From contig CM043969.1 in assembly GCA_014529385.2 (NCBI GenBank), forward strand, positions 14,129,446 through 14,193,445: 64,000 bases of DNA, given 5' to 3'. The position numbers and the translations under genes were made by a program. The stretch comes from Adiantum capillus-veneris. Lineage: Eukaryota > Streptophyta > Polypodiopsida > Polypodiales > Pteridaceae. Positions 51,256 through 61,092 of the stretch are shown here, one piece after another. Each line of letters opens with the position of its first letter. Position 1 is the stretch's first letter. Below the pieces are notes generated by a model that had not been told where the DNA came from, did not search any database, and saw nothing but the letters and a program-made list of their open reading frames with translations.

Positions 51256-53769
51256 ATGGCTGGATCACAAGACACTACTCTTTACAATATCAAGAAGCTG
51301 GGTGGAACCAATTTCCCATTGTGGAAGAAGCAGATTTGGCACGTGTTGGTACAAAAGAAGCAGATAAAACCTATAAATCTCAAGGGGATAAAACCACAAG
51401 ATATGGACGAAGATGAATGGAGCAAAATGGATGAATTGGCACTTTCTACCATTATGCTGACTTTGGCAGAAAGCGTTTACTTCAATGTAGCAGACGAGAT
51501 GTCGGCTTATGAAGCATGGACAAAGCTGAGTGATCTTTATGAGAAGCAGAGTGCAACTTCACAGGTATACTGGCTTAAGAAGCTTGTTGACTTGAAGATG
51601 AAAGAAGTGACACCTATGTCCAATCATCTGAATGAATTCAACACCATCTACAGTCAGTTGTCAGCTCAAGGTGTCAAGTTTGATGAACCTGTTAGAGCTA
51701 TGTTCCTGTTGATCACATTGCCGGAAAGTTGGGACACTTTTTGCACAGCTTTGAGTAATTCTGCACCTCCAGATGGTTTGAACATAGCAGGTGTAGAAGG
51801 AAGTTTGCTTACTGAAGAAACTAATAGAAAGACAATGGACAAAGGCAAAGGAACAGCCTTAGTTGTCAGGGGAAGGACCAAAGAAAAGTACAAAGGTGGA
51901 AAGAGGAATCAGTCTCGTAGCAAGTCCCGCAATGCTAAAGGCAAGAGTGACATAGAATTCTACCATTGTGGCAAGAAGGGTCACATGAAAAGAGACTGCA
52001 GAGAATGGAGAGCAGAAAAAGGCAAAGAGAAAGCTGAAGACCATGGTGAGAAGAACAAGTCCTCAGTGAAGATTCAAGAAATAGATGTGACAAACATTGT
52101 TGCAGAGGATGACAGTCTAGTGTCAGGAGACATCTACTTCTTGAAGAATACAATGGACTCAACTCTTCTTACAGCATCTGATGGAAATGCACTGAGTGAC
52201 TGGATTATAGACTCAGGGGCATCACTTCATGTGTCTCCAAACAAGGAGTGGTTTACCTCTTATGTGACCACTAAATATCATGTTCGGCTAGGCAATGGGC
52301 AGACATGTGAGATCTTAGGTGTTGGAGATGTTCAATTGAAGTTTCAGAATGGCTCTTCTTTCACGCTGAAGAATGTGAGACATGTTGCGGCAATTACAAA
52401 GAGATTGATCAACACAGGTTTATTTGATGATGCTGGCTACGTCACCACTTTTGGACAGAACATATGGAAGATATCCAAGGGTTCTATGACAGTAGCACAT
52501 GGAGTAAAGTCTGGAGGACTTTACATGATTTATGTATCAAATGTCTCAAAAAATGTAATCAATGTAACCGAGCAGCCGAACGTTTCTTTGTGGCATAGCC
52601 GGTTAGGACATATGTCCAAGAAGGGAATGGAAATCTTGTCTCGTTCTGGTTATTTGCCTGGCTTTTCATTTAATGATTTTGAATTCTGTGAACATTGTCT
52701 GTATGGTAAGCAAACACAGCAACCACATAAGCATAGAAGCAGTAGAAGAGATACACAGTTGGCACTTGTTCATAGTGATTTGTGTGGACCTATGCCTAAC
52801 CTATCTCTAGGGGGAGCTTCTTACTTTATGACATTTATAGATGATTACTCGAGGAAAGTATGGGTTTACTTTCTCAAGCACAAGGATGAAGCGTTTAGTG
52901 TTTTCAAAACGTTTGTGACACTTGTGGAGAATCAGAGTGGCAAGAAGCTTAAATGCTTACGCACTGACAATGGTGGAGAGTATGTTTCAAAGGCCTTTCA
53001 GGACTTTTGTGAGTCAAAAGGTATAAAACGTGAACTTACTGCTCCTTACAATCCTCCTGAAAATGGTGTTGCTGAGAGGATGAATAGGACCATACAAGAG
53101 AAGGTCAGAAGTATGTTGTCTAATGCACAGCTGCCAAATGGGTTTTGGGCTAAAGTTGTATCAACAGCTGTTCATCTTGTAAATAGATCTCCTAGCAAGG
53201 TTTTGCAGAAGGATTCAGTGCAAGAGATGGTATGGTCGGGCAAAATGCCCTCATACAAGCAACTTAGAGTCTTTGGCTGTGAGGCATATACTCACGTTCC
53301 AAAGGAATTTAGGAACAAACTTGAGCTAAAGAGTAGAAAGTGCATCTTTCTAGGCTATGGTAATTCTGGTGAGATGGGGTACAGACTTTGGGATCCCGAA
53401 TCCAGAAAGGTTGTCCGTAGCAATGATGTTCACTTTAATGAATCCAAATATCATTCTAAACCAGAGAGGGTTGAGGAGATTAGAAGAGTTGTCTTCCAAG
53501 AAGATGGACCTGCATGTGTAAGACAAAATGTCAGGGCTCAAGAGGAGCAAGGACAGGATAGATTGGAACCACAGGTTGTGGCTGAGCCTGAGCCACCTAT
53601 TGTGCGTAGATCTGGACGTATCATGCGACCTCCTGATAGGTTTGTTCCATCTATGAACTATGTCATGTTGACTGATTGCAATGAGCCTTCATGTTACAAG
53701 GAAGCGGTGCAAATGAAGGACTCCGGGAATTGGCAATTGGCCATGCAGTCAGAGATGACGGCTAGTTAA
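51256..53769 (+). CDS. Copia gag-protease-integrase polyprotein (837 codons, truncated by frameshift)
   Basis: Starts MAGSQDTTLYNIKKLGG, a typical copia gag N-terminus, about 480 bp after the primer-binding site. Domains: gag helical region (about 1-200, with LDLYEKQ-like LSDLYEKQSA and FLLITLPESW); zinc knuckle at about 235-250 reading FYHCGKKGHMKRDC, where the first cysteine is phenylalanine; protease IIDSGASLHV near 317; integrase zinc domain LWHSRLGHMSKKG and FCEHCLYGK; catalytic core with HSDLCGPM, LRTDNGGEY and PPENGVAERMNRT (D, D, E all present), and the C-terminal integrase part. The frame stops at EMTAS, where relatives continue into reverse transcriptase: a short deletion before LVKLPQGKKAL shifted the frame. 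Integrase looks intact; gag RNA binding may be weakened. Confidence 0.92.
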   Translation: MAGSQDTTLYNIKKLGGTNFPLWKKQIWHVLVQKKQIKPINLKGIKPQDMDEDEWSKMDELALSTIMLTLAESVYFNVADEMSAYEAWTKLSDLYEKQSATSQVYWLKKLVDLKMKEVTPMSNHLNEFNTIYSQLSAQGVKFDEPVRAMFLLITLPESWDTFCTALSNSAPPDGLNIAGVEGSLLTEETNRKTMDKGKGTALVVRGRTKEKYKGGKRNQSRSKSRNAKGKSDIEFYHCGKKGHMKRDCREWRAEKGKEKAEDHGEKNKSSVKIQEIDVTNIVAEDDSLVSGDIYFLKNTMDSTLLTASDGNALSDWIIDSGASLHVSPNKEWFTSYVTTKYHVRLGNGQTCEILGVGDVQLKFQNGSSFTLKNVRHVAAITKRLINTGLFDDAGYVTTFGQNIWKISKGSMTVAHGVKSGGLYMIYVSNVSKNVINVTEQPNVSLWHSRLGHMSKKGMEILSRSGYLPGFSFNDFEFCEHCLYGKQTQQPHKHRSSRRDTQLALVHSDLCGPMPNLSLGGASYFMTFIDDYSRKVWVYFLKHKDEAFSVFKTFVTLVENQSGKKLKCLRTDNGGEYVSKAFQDFCESKGIKRELTAPYNPPENGVAERMNRTIQEKVRSMLSNAQLPNGFWAKVVSTAVHLVNRSPSKVLQKDSVQEMVWSGKMPSYKQLRVFGCEAYTHVPKEFRNKLELKSRKCIFLGYGNSGEMGYRLWDPESRKVVRSNDVHFNESKYHSKPERVEEIRRVVFQEDGPACVRQNVRAQEEQGQDRLEPQVVAEPEPPIVRRSGRIMRPPDRFVPSMNYVMLTDCNEPSCYKEAVQMKDSGNWQLAMQSEMTAS

Positions 53770-55210
53770 ATTACCACAGGGCAAAAAGGCTCTACCTTGT
53801 AAATGGGTTTATAGGTATAAGATCACCGCTCATGATAGTCAGCCAAAGCACAAAGCAAGGCTTGTTGCCAAGGGCTTTAAGCAAGAACAAGGCATTGACT
53901 TTGATGAAGTCTTCTCTCCGGTGGTCAAGATGACTACATTGAGATGCTTTCTTGCATTGGTTGCCATATTAGATTTGGTGTTCCACCAAATGGATGTCAA
54001 GGCAGCGTTCTTGCATGGTGATTTAGATGTGGAAATTTACATACAGCAGCCAGAAGGGTTTGTTAAGAAAGGCAAGGAAGATTTGGTATGCCAGTTGTTA
54101 AAGAGTCTTTATGGCTTACAACAATCACCGAGGGCATGGTACCATAAGTTCCACAAGTTTATGCTTTCTCAAGGCTACAAACGTAGTGAGTTCGATCACT
54201 GTCTATATACAAAGAAGGCTAAGGATGGCAGTTGGCTGATCCTTATTTTGTATGTGGATGACATGTTGATTGTTAGCAAGCACTTGGAAGAAATTTCATC
54301 TTTGAAGTCAAAGATGGCAAAATCATTTGACATGAAAGACATGGGTGAGGCAAGTCATATACTTGGTATGCACATTGAGAGAGACAAATCAAAGAAGTTG
54401 ATTTGGTTATCTCAAACAGAGTATATTGACAAGGTTTTGCAACGTTTCAATATGGAGAATGGAAAGGCATTGAGTGTTCCATTGCCACCATATGTGAAAC
54501 TTAGCAAACAATATTGTCCTATGTCTGAGGAAGAACAGGCTGAAATGGATAAGATTCCATATGCGTCTGCAGTGGGTAGTTTAATGTATGCAATGATTGC
54601 TACTCGCCCAGACATTGCATTTGCAGTGGGAGTAGTAAGTCAATACATGTCAAACCCAGGCAAGAAACAATGGGAGGCAGTGAAAGGAATATTGAGATAC
54701 CTGAAAGCTACAAAGAGTATGCGTATATGCTATGGGAGTCAGGAGCTAAGTGTAAAGGGTTTTACAGACTCAGATTATGCAGGTGACTTAGACAACCGAA
54801 GGTCTACGTCAGGGTATGTCTTTACATTGGCTGGTGGAGCAGTATCATGGCGTTCTAGATTACAAGATTGTGTTACTCGGTCCACTACAGAGGCTGAATA
54901 TGTTGCAGCATCAGAGGCATGCAAAGAATCAATTTGGCTTAATCGACTAGTAACAGATTTGGGAATCAAAGAAGAGATGCCTGTGTTATATTGTGATAGT
55001 CAAAGTGCTATACAATTGGCTCGCAATCCACTTTATCACTTAAAGACAAAGCATGTGGATGTGAAGTATCATTTCATCAGGGAAATGCTTGAGGATAAGC
55101 AACTTCAGCTTGTCAAAGTTCACACCACAGAAAATCCTGCTGATCTACTTACAAAAGGACTTCCCTCAGAGAGCTTTGCGCATTTTCGCAAGCAATTACG
55201 TGTAGGGTAG
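53770..55210 (+). pseudogene. Copia reverse transcriptase and RNase H (shifted frame)
   Basis: Open from LVKLPQGKKALPCKWVYRY at about 53762 onward in the shifted frame; the first ATG is 53921. Reverse transcriptase blocks: HKARLVAKGFKQEQGIDF, MDVKAAFLHGDLD, LLKSLYGLQQSPRAWY, the catalytic LYVDDMLIV, and HILGMHIERD. RNase H: GFTDSDYAGDLDNRRSTSG, TEAEYVAASEACKE, YCDSQSAIQLARNP and the tail ENPADLLTKGLPSE. All catalytic aspartates are visible. The domain itself is intact, but it has no start of its own and is out of frame with the upstream polyprotein, so the element cannot make it normally. Confidence 0.92.
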
Positions 55211-55288
55211 TACATCACTTCTCTACATCTCTTGTATATTAGCTTGTATAGTAGCTTCTCTCACACTTAAAGTACCACATTGGACTTT

Positions 55289-55299
55289 AAGTGGGAGGT
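55289..55299 (+). promoter_or_regulatory. Copia polypurine tract
   Basis: AAGTGGGAGGT directly before the 3' LTR. Confidence 0.85.
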
Positions 55300-55489
55300 T
55301 GTTGGGGTATAAAGCCCAATGTGGTCGCCCAGGTAAGTGGGCGGGCTGCCAGGTATGTACACATATTCTTTTATAAAAACCTAATAAGAACTCACAATGC
55401 TCTACACATTATAGTAGAGCGAGTTCACCATATCGTCGTGCTATTCTTCTCGCACTCTCTCACGTCGCACTTCCGCTCGTACTCCTTCA
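55300..55489 (+). repeat. Copia 3' LTR
   Basis: TGTTGGGGTATAAAGCCC to CTCCTTCA, 190 bp, about a dozen differences from the 5' LTR. Confidence 0.95.
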
Positions 55490-55494
55490 ATTTC

Positions 55495-56735
55495 TGGATT
55501 CACTCAGGTAATATCCTTTAACTCTAGAGAGGATGGGCTTTAATAGATTCTTTCCTCTGAAATGAACCATTCTTCTGATTTATCACTGGATGCACTTCTA
55601 TGAGCTGGTATGTGGGCTGTTCAAACACTGGTTGATCCTTTTTGTATAGTTTCCCTTTTTGGTTTACATAGTGTGCATATGAATGATGCGTACCATACAA
55701 AGCTAACATCATTCTTTTGTATGTGTCCCGTAAACTCGTGAATGATTGCACACTTGTGTCAGTGGATGCAAAATCATTTGCAAACCTAACAGTCTTTTCA
55801 TCATTCGGTGATATCTTGACACCTTTACTAAATTCATGAAAGAATTTGTTGTCCAAAGAATCAATTTTAAGCTTTTCAGGCGTCTGTGCATCTTTATGCT
55901 CATTTTGAACTTGCAGTACTTTTATAGGTGCTTCTAAAGGTAATGCAGAATCATCTGATTGTATTAAAAGTGGCAAGTTAGATGCACTTACATCGAGATT
56001 ATCATTTTCAATTTGCTATGTGCCTTGCTTGGCAGTTGATGTATCCCTGTTGTCTGGATTTCTTGGACAATCTTCAGAAAAATGTCCACCTTTTTTTCCA
56101 CAATCTGAGCAATACGCCATGACTTGTGGTATTTCAACTGGTTCTATCATGTCAATCTCTAGCTGAGGTGCTTCTATTTCTGTGCTTTCCAAGTTGTTGA
56201 CATCTTCTTCTAAAACACTAAGCATCAAGCTGTAGATTGCTCCATCTTGAGCTTTGTACTGTTTTTGGCCTGGTTCTCCAATTAGATTTTCTTCTATTGG
56301 TTGATCTGTTGGATCTTACAATTCTGGCTCTCGACTATAGATCTGACCACTGTAATCCATGTACAATGACCCTGATTGCATATGCACTAAATGTATGTTT
56401 TGCGGACTTGTGCAGGTCTCTGGATAAACACTTGGGTTGACTTTTTAAACTTCTATCTGCACCTTATCTTTGAGCTTGCAATACCTGGCTCCACCGAAGT
56501 CAGTGAACATCTGGGAGTTCTCTAAATCTGGCTTTACTCTGATCAATAAGATGTTGGCTCCTGTTTTGCTTTTACTGCTCATTAGATACCTATGACCTTT
56601 TGAATCTGCATATAAGACTTTATCTCTATTGTAGCCATATAGTTGTAATACCTGGTCGGTTGCAGTTGTACTTGTGTTGCCACTGCTATTGGCTTGCTCT
56701 GTTGTACTTGAACTCTCAGCTCGATTTGAGTCCAT
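55495..56735 (-). pseudogene. Gag-like polyprotein, unit B, N-terminal part
   Basis: Starts MDSNRAESSSTTEQANSSGN at 56735. KVLYADSKGHRY and QMFTDFGGARYCKLKD follow, then a stop. A new frame carries the zinc knuckle YCSDCGKKGGHFSEDC with spacing C-x2-C-x5-H-x4-C, one residue longer than usual. The 150-codon frame 55976-55524 follows, with ANDFASTDTSVQSF and AHYVNQKGKLYKKDQ. The copia insertion cuts it after this. Short motifs of the form aromatic-x-D/N-x-x-G/N-x-x-Y recur throughout. No capsid family is recognised. At least one stop (56445) separates the first two frames, or an intron was present there. Confidence 0.6.
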
Positions 56736-58185
56736 GATGACTGGTTCGGTAAAAATTGTCTCCTAGCAGATTTTTGTATCGATTAGCAGAATTTCTGCTG
56801 CTCGTACTAGTTGTGCCCCTGTTTGTGGAAGCTCAATTGCAATGCAATTGCTTGCACTTGCCAATTTCTAGCATGCACGTTCACTTCTAGCTCCTTGATC
56901 GAATCACGGCAACTCTGTCAAAATTTAGCTAGAATAATAATATTCTTGGCCAAATTAATTCAATCCTAGTTCCCAAGGAGATCCCAAAATCTAGCTCGGA
57001 ATTTTGAGCTTCAATGAGTTTACAATTCTGATTTGTCAATTTTTGGCTCGATTTTGACAAATTTAGAAATTTGTCTCCCCCACACGCCTTTGAGTCAATC
57101 TTTCCGCTCGCTTTTTTGGCTGATCTCTGATTCGCTTTTGAGCAATTTGCCCAGTGTGATTTTCGGCTTGCGGTGTTTCCTCGGTGTGCAATACACTCCC
57201 GGGCTTTGCTTTTGCTATTTCTGACTTTTTTCAGGCTCGTTCTGTCTTTTTCTGCACTTTCGGCGAGTTTCTTTTTATTTTTCTAAATTATTTGTAAAAT
57301 TTTGAATTTTCTATTTTTTAGTCTTTTTATTATTTTTTACGAATTTTTGGAGAAAGTTTTGGTTTTTTACAATTTTTTGTGAATTTTCTAATTTTTATGT
57401 CATTTTTTCAAATTTGTATGGAGTTTTTTATGGTTTTTTTTTAAAAAATTTTGTGATTTATTTTGAAATTCCGGTGAGTTTATGAATTTTTAATGATTTT
57501 TTGTAACTTTTTTTGAATTTTCTATGATTTTCGGTGAATTATCTTTGTATTTATTTATTTATTCTGAATTTTTTGTGTATTCTTTATGAATTTTTTATAG
57601 TTTTGTGAAAATTTTGAATTTTTATGATTTTCTATGTGTTTTTTAATTTTCTTTTTTTTTAACTTTTCTAAGAGTTTTTACTTTTTATTTATTTTTTTTA
57701 AATTTTTTTATTTTTATTTTTCTATTTTTTATGTAATTTTTAAATTCTTTTTTTCTTTTTTTGTTGAATTTTTTATGAGCTTTTTAATTTTTTGTGAATT
57801 TTTCTATGTTTTTGTGAATTTCTTTTGCTTTTTATTTTATTTTTTATTTTTTAAGTTGAATTTTCTATTATTATATTTTTTCCTTTCTTTTCTTTTCTTT
57901 ACTAATAATAATATTTATTTAAAAAATATTTACCTGCTGCGTACCTGGCAGTTCACCTCGAACGTGCGGATGACAGCGCTGTTGACCAATTGGAAGTCGA
58001 ACACAGTGCGCCGCGCAAGCAAAGCAGGGGAAAGTGGTAGTGTGTGGCAGCGTGCGATGACGGCCTGCTGGCGCGCTCACATGCTGTATAAGCGAGACAG
58101 TGGACTTGGCTGACGTGGCAGCTGCACACCTGGCGGCAAGCGAAAAGGGTACACGACAGAGAAGGTAGCGAAAAGGACAAATGTG

Positions 58186-58188
<3 letters not shown>

Positions 58189-58255
<67 letters not shown>
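58189..58255. repeat. (AG)n microsatellite
   Basis: About 67 bp of AG dinucleotides in the leader of the LTR element. Confidence 0.95.
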
Positions 58256-58258
<3 letters not shown>

Positions 58259-58318
58259 TATGTTTAAGAGAGATAAAAAGAGAGTAGGGAAAGAGAGAGA
58301 GGGTGGGAGAAAGAATAG

Positions 58319-58320
<2 letters not shown>

Positions 58321-58367
<47 letters not shown>
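58321..58367. repeat. (GT)n microsatellite
   Basis: About 47 bp of GT dinucleotides, 65 bp after the (AG)n tract. Confidence 0.95.
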
Positions 58368-58368
<1 letters not shown>

Positions 58369-60084
58369 AATGGTGTTCAAGCGCCAACCAGAGAAAGTAA
58401 GGGCAAACTCGAAATTCTCCCGGTTTTTAGGTTGAAATTCGAAGCTTTTGCACGTAATTACACTAAAACTTGTGAAAATTGCCCGGTTTTCTTCAAGGCA
58501 AGCTCAAAATCTAACCGAGATCTTATGATTTTAGCCGGTAAAAATATACATTGAACTATTTTATGCGCCGTAAGGCAGGGACCTCGCAACTCGAACCGGC
58601 CTTTCTATTTTTTTGTTTTCAAATTTTCAAAAATGCCAAGAATAGGCCGAAAATTAGTCGAAAACTCCAAAAATAGCCAGAAAATCCCAAAAATTGCTAG
58701 AAAAATTCAAAGATTTTCCAGATTATTCCAAAAACTTTAGAAAATCATCATAATTCACAATCGAGCGTTTTTGACACGCATAAGCACACCAAATATAGCA
58801 GATTTTATCGAAAATGCCACTTTTGACAAAATTGTCCACCCAATCTCCGGAAATAGTAAAATGCTCAAAACTCGACCACGGAGGACACAAATGCAAACAA
58901 AATGATGCCATGAATACGCACACACAAAATGGCTCGTAAAGATCGCAAAATATCAATTTTTATGGAATTAACCAAAAATTAATGCAAAAATTACCAAAAA
59001 ATTGCAAACATTATTCGAAAAATACCCAAAATTTTCTAAAAATTCTCCACACATTGGGGAATAGTGCAGCCAAATCAAATCGCACAAATCACATCAATTC
59101 AATTGCCAATAATTTTATCAATAAAATCAAGATTAGGCAATTAAATCGACAAAATTAGGTCAAAAATTGACGCAATTGAAATGTGTAAATCCCTGTTTTG
59201 AGCACAAAAACACAGAAATTAATCATTACACACATCAATTATGCAATAAAAATATGAATCAATCATGTACTTTTTAGGCACACACACACACTAAAAAATT
59301 GGTAGTTTTTACCAATCTTTAGGTGCGCACACAAAAGGGTTAAACTTGTCGAATTTGCAATGTGACTTCACAAATCATTAGTTGGACATAAGCACAACAC
59401 ACATCAATCATCACAATTGAAAAATCATACGCACACATTGATTTCTAGGTGCTCAAACATGGGCAAAATAGTGCACACACACCTAAAATTAGCATACACA
59501 CACTCAATTAGAATGCACACACACTTGATTTTAGTGCACACACACTTGAAATTGACCATCCAAACATGCAATTAACTCAGTTAGGCATCCAATTAGCAAC
59601 CTACAATCACCAATTAGCAATTGAAACTTGTCAAATACATGCGCCAGCAATTCTTAAAAATTTCGGCATTACGACGACGTGAAAATGAATAATCGCAAAA
59701 TTTTCAATCCATAACATCAACATAGCATAGCATTACATTGCATCATAGTGGGATTTCTACACAGTTCTACACATCCTCAGATTCTAGGGAGGTTGAGAAT
59801 ACCACCTTAATTACCTTTCCATTGAAGATCAATTGAATGGTCGAATGCTCCAATCCTTCTTAGCAAATTAGTAAGTTAGAAAAAATTAGCCAAATTAGCA
59901 AGGGGTTAGTGAGAAATTAGAGTGTGTAAACACACAATTGGCAAGATATGGTAACACATTAGGAAATTATCAACACAATGCTTCATGCACACACATCCAA
60001 AATCCACAAAAACATAAACACACAAGTGAAATTAGTGAGGGAATGCATTCGTTTATACCACAATTACACTAGTGTAGTCCATCG

Positions 60085-60102
60085 TCCCCGGCAACGGAGC
60101 CA
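60085..60102 (-). promoter_or_regulatory. Primer-binding site, tRNA-Asp type
   Basis: Minus strand TGGCTCCGTTGCCGGGGA, two bases after the 5' LTR end. It differs at one position from TGGCGCCGTTGCCGGGGA, the complement of the 3' end of plant tRNA-Asp, used by several plant gypsy lineages. This fixes the orientation of the element and suggests a gypsy parent. Confidence 0.9.
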
Positions 60103-60104
60103 AA

Positions 60105-61092
60105 TGTTGGGGGTCCCATCGTTGCAATAGCTCCAATGACCAACAAAATTGTCAATACGAAGGGATGAGCTACCCGGTTAGGGCATGGAAACACTCACAT
60201 GGTTAGTGAGATAATCGTGGCAACACAATGGTTAACTCTACGAGGTGAGCTTCTCGGCCTATGGAGGAGCGATGCCACAATGAAGGACAATCTCCATATC
60301 CACTTCTCTTCACCTCTAATCAACCCAATCACACACACTACGATTGCAAGACTCACACAAGACTAATCCTATCAGGCAGCACACTAATTGCAAGCACACA
60401 CACATAGATCTATCAAGCACCACACTCCAATCAAACCTACATGCACACACAAGCAAAAGAGGGTAATCACATAAGATTAAAGAGGGATTAACCACTAATT
60501 AGTTAAGATCTAGTTAATCTAAGCATCATAGACAATCATAAGAAGTAAGAGAGAGAATGAATCATTGATTAGTGTTAATCAAGTCTCATGAGCAAGGAGA
60601 AGCTCAAGAAGTAAGAAGAGAGGCATAGTGAGAGAGAATGAATCATTGATTAGTGTTAATCAAGTCTCATGAGCAAAGAGAAGCTCAAGGACTCCATAAC
60701 CACACACCTCAAGAGCTCTCACCAAAAAGTGCTCTCCACAAATGACTTGAGAACCCTAATTTCTTTTACACACTGCCTTATGTACCTAAGGTAAAAATAT
60801 GCAATTTCCCGGCGCCCAAGGCCTTTAGGGCTCCACCACTTACTGAATCTGCTACCTAAGCACAGTAACTGGCCTATTCTTTACAGCTTGGAACTCCCAT
60901 TGAGCCAGAACACATTAGAAATATTACAATGGCTTGAAATAAATTGGGAATTTATAATACGTGACCATTTTGGGAAAACGTGAAAAATGTGTGGCTCCAA
61001 TCTTTATTGCTTCTTCACTTTGATTTTTGATGTGCATTTGTACGTCTTCGGTCTTTAGCAGCTTCTGTTAACTGACGTTGACTCAGTTAACA
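60105..61092 (-). repeat. 5' LTR of the 19.65-kb element
   Basis: 988 bp; on the minus strand it begins TGTTAACTGAGTC and ends GGGGGTCCCCAACA-like (plus-strand left end TGTTGGGGGTCCC). A segment with GAATGAATCATTGATTAG and AAGTCTCATGAGCAA is duplicated in tandem at about 60541-60676, which accounts for the extra length over the 3' LTR. Confidence 0.9.

Larger units (their letters stand above)
50573..55489 (+). mobile_element. Ty1-copia retrotransposon, 4917 bp, nearly complete
   Basis: LTRs of 192 bp (50573-50764) and 190 bp (55300-55489) begin TGTT and end TTCA and are about 94 percent identical by eye. A primer-binding site resembling initiator tRNA-Met follows the left LTR, and a polypurine tract precedes the right. 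Gag-protease-integrase is one frame; a small deletion shifts the frame before reverse transcriptase. Orientation is opposite to the host element. It entered after the tandem duplication, since unit A lacks it. Confidence 0.95.
47772..57221 (-). repeat. Tandem unit B (upstream copy), split by a copia element
   Basis: About 4.53 kb once the 4917-bp copia element is subtracted, nearly the same length as unit A (4541 bp). It joins the element leader at 57222. Because the unit boundaries fall inside the leader on one side and inside the coding region on the other, each unit has its own start codon and about 480 bp of leader. Confidence 0.9.
57222..60084 (-). other. Long untranslated leader of the 19.65-kb element
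   Basis: About 2.86 kb between primer-binding site and first coding unit. Plus-strand 57240-57910 is extremely T-rich (TTTTTGAATTTT-like words); 58560-59100 is A-rich (CCAAAAAT, GAAAAT words), so parts could pair with each other. Between them lie (AG)n at 58189-58255 and (GT)n at 58321-58367. 59200-59650 is rich in ACACAC words. Long open frames in the T-rich part (such as 57634-58113, mostly phenylalanine) are composition artefacts. No gene seen. Confidence 0.7.
41441..61092 (-). mobile_element. 19.65-kb LTR retrotransposon with tandem gag/protease-like units and no RT
   Basis: The element lies on the minus strand. Its 5' LTR is 60105-61092, a primer-binding site for tRNA-Asp is at 60085-60102, a leader spans 60084-57222, two tandem coding units are at 57221-47772 and 47771-43231, a tail is at 43230-42371, a polypurine tract at 42370-42360 and the 3' LTR at 41441-42359. 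A copia element of 4917 bp is nested in the first unit, so the element was about 14.7 kb without it. The LTRs are about 93 percent identical in the stretch I compared, so the insertion is not very recent. I found no reverse transcriptase, RNase H or integrase motif in its own sequence, so it must be non-autonomous. Confidence 0.85.

Noticed and set aside
57634-58113. 159-codon frame rich in phenylalanine, resembling a membrane protein
   Set aside because: It arises from the T-rich leader composition; hydrophobicity is a result of TTT codons.
41441-61092. Endogenous pararetrovirus, suggested by zinc knuckle and protease-like region
   Set aside because: It has genuine LTRs, a target duplication, tRNA-Asp primer site and polypurine tract, and no movement protein or reverse transcriptase.
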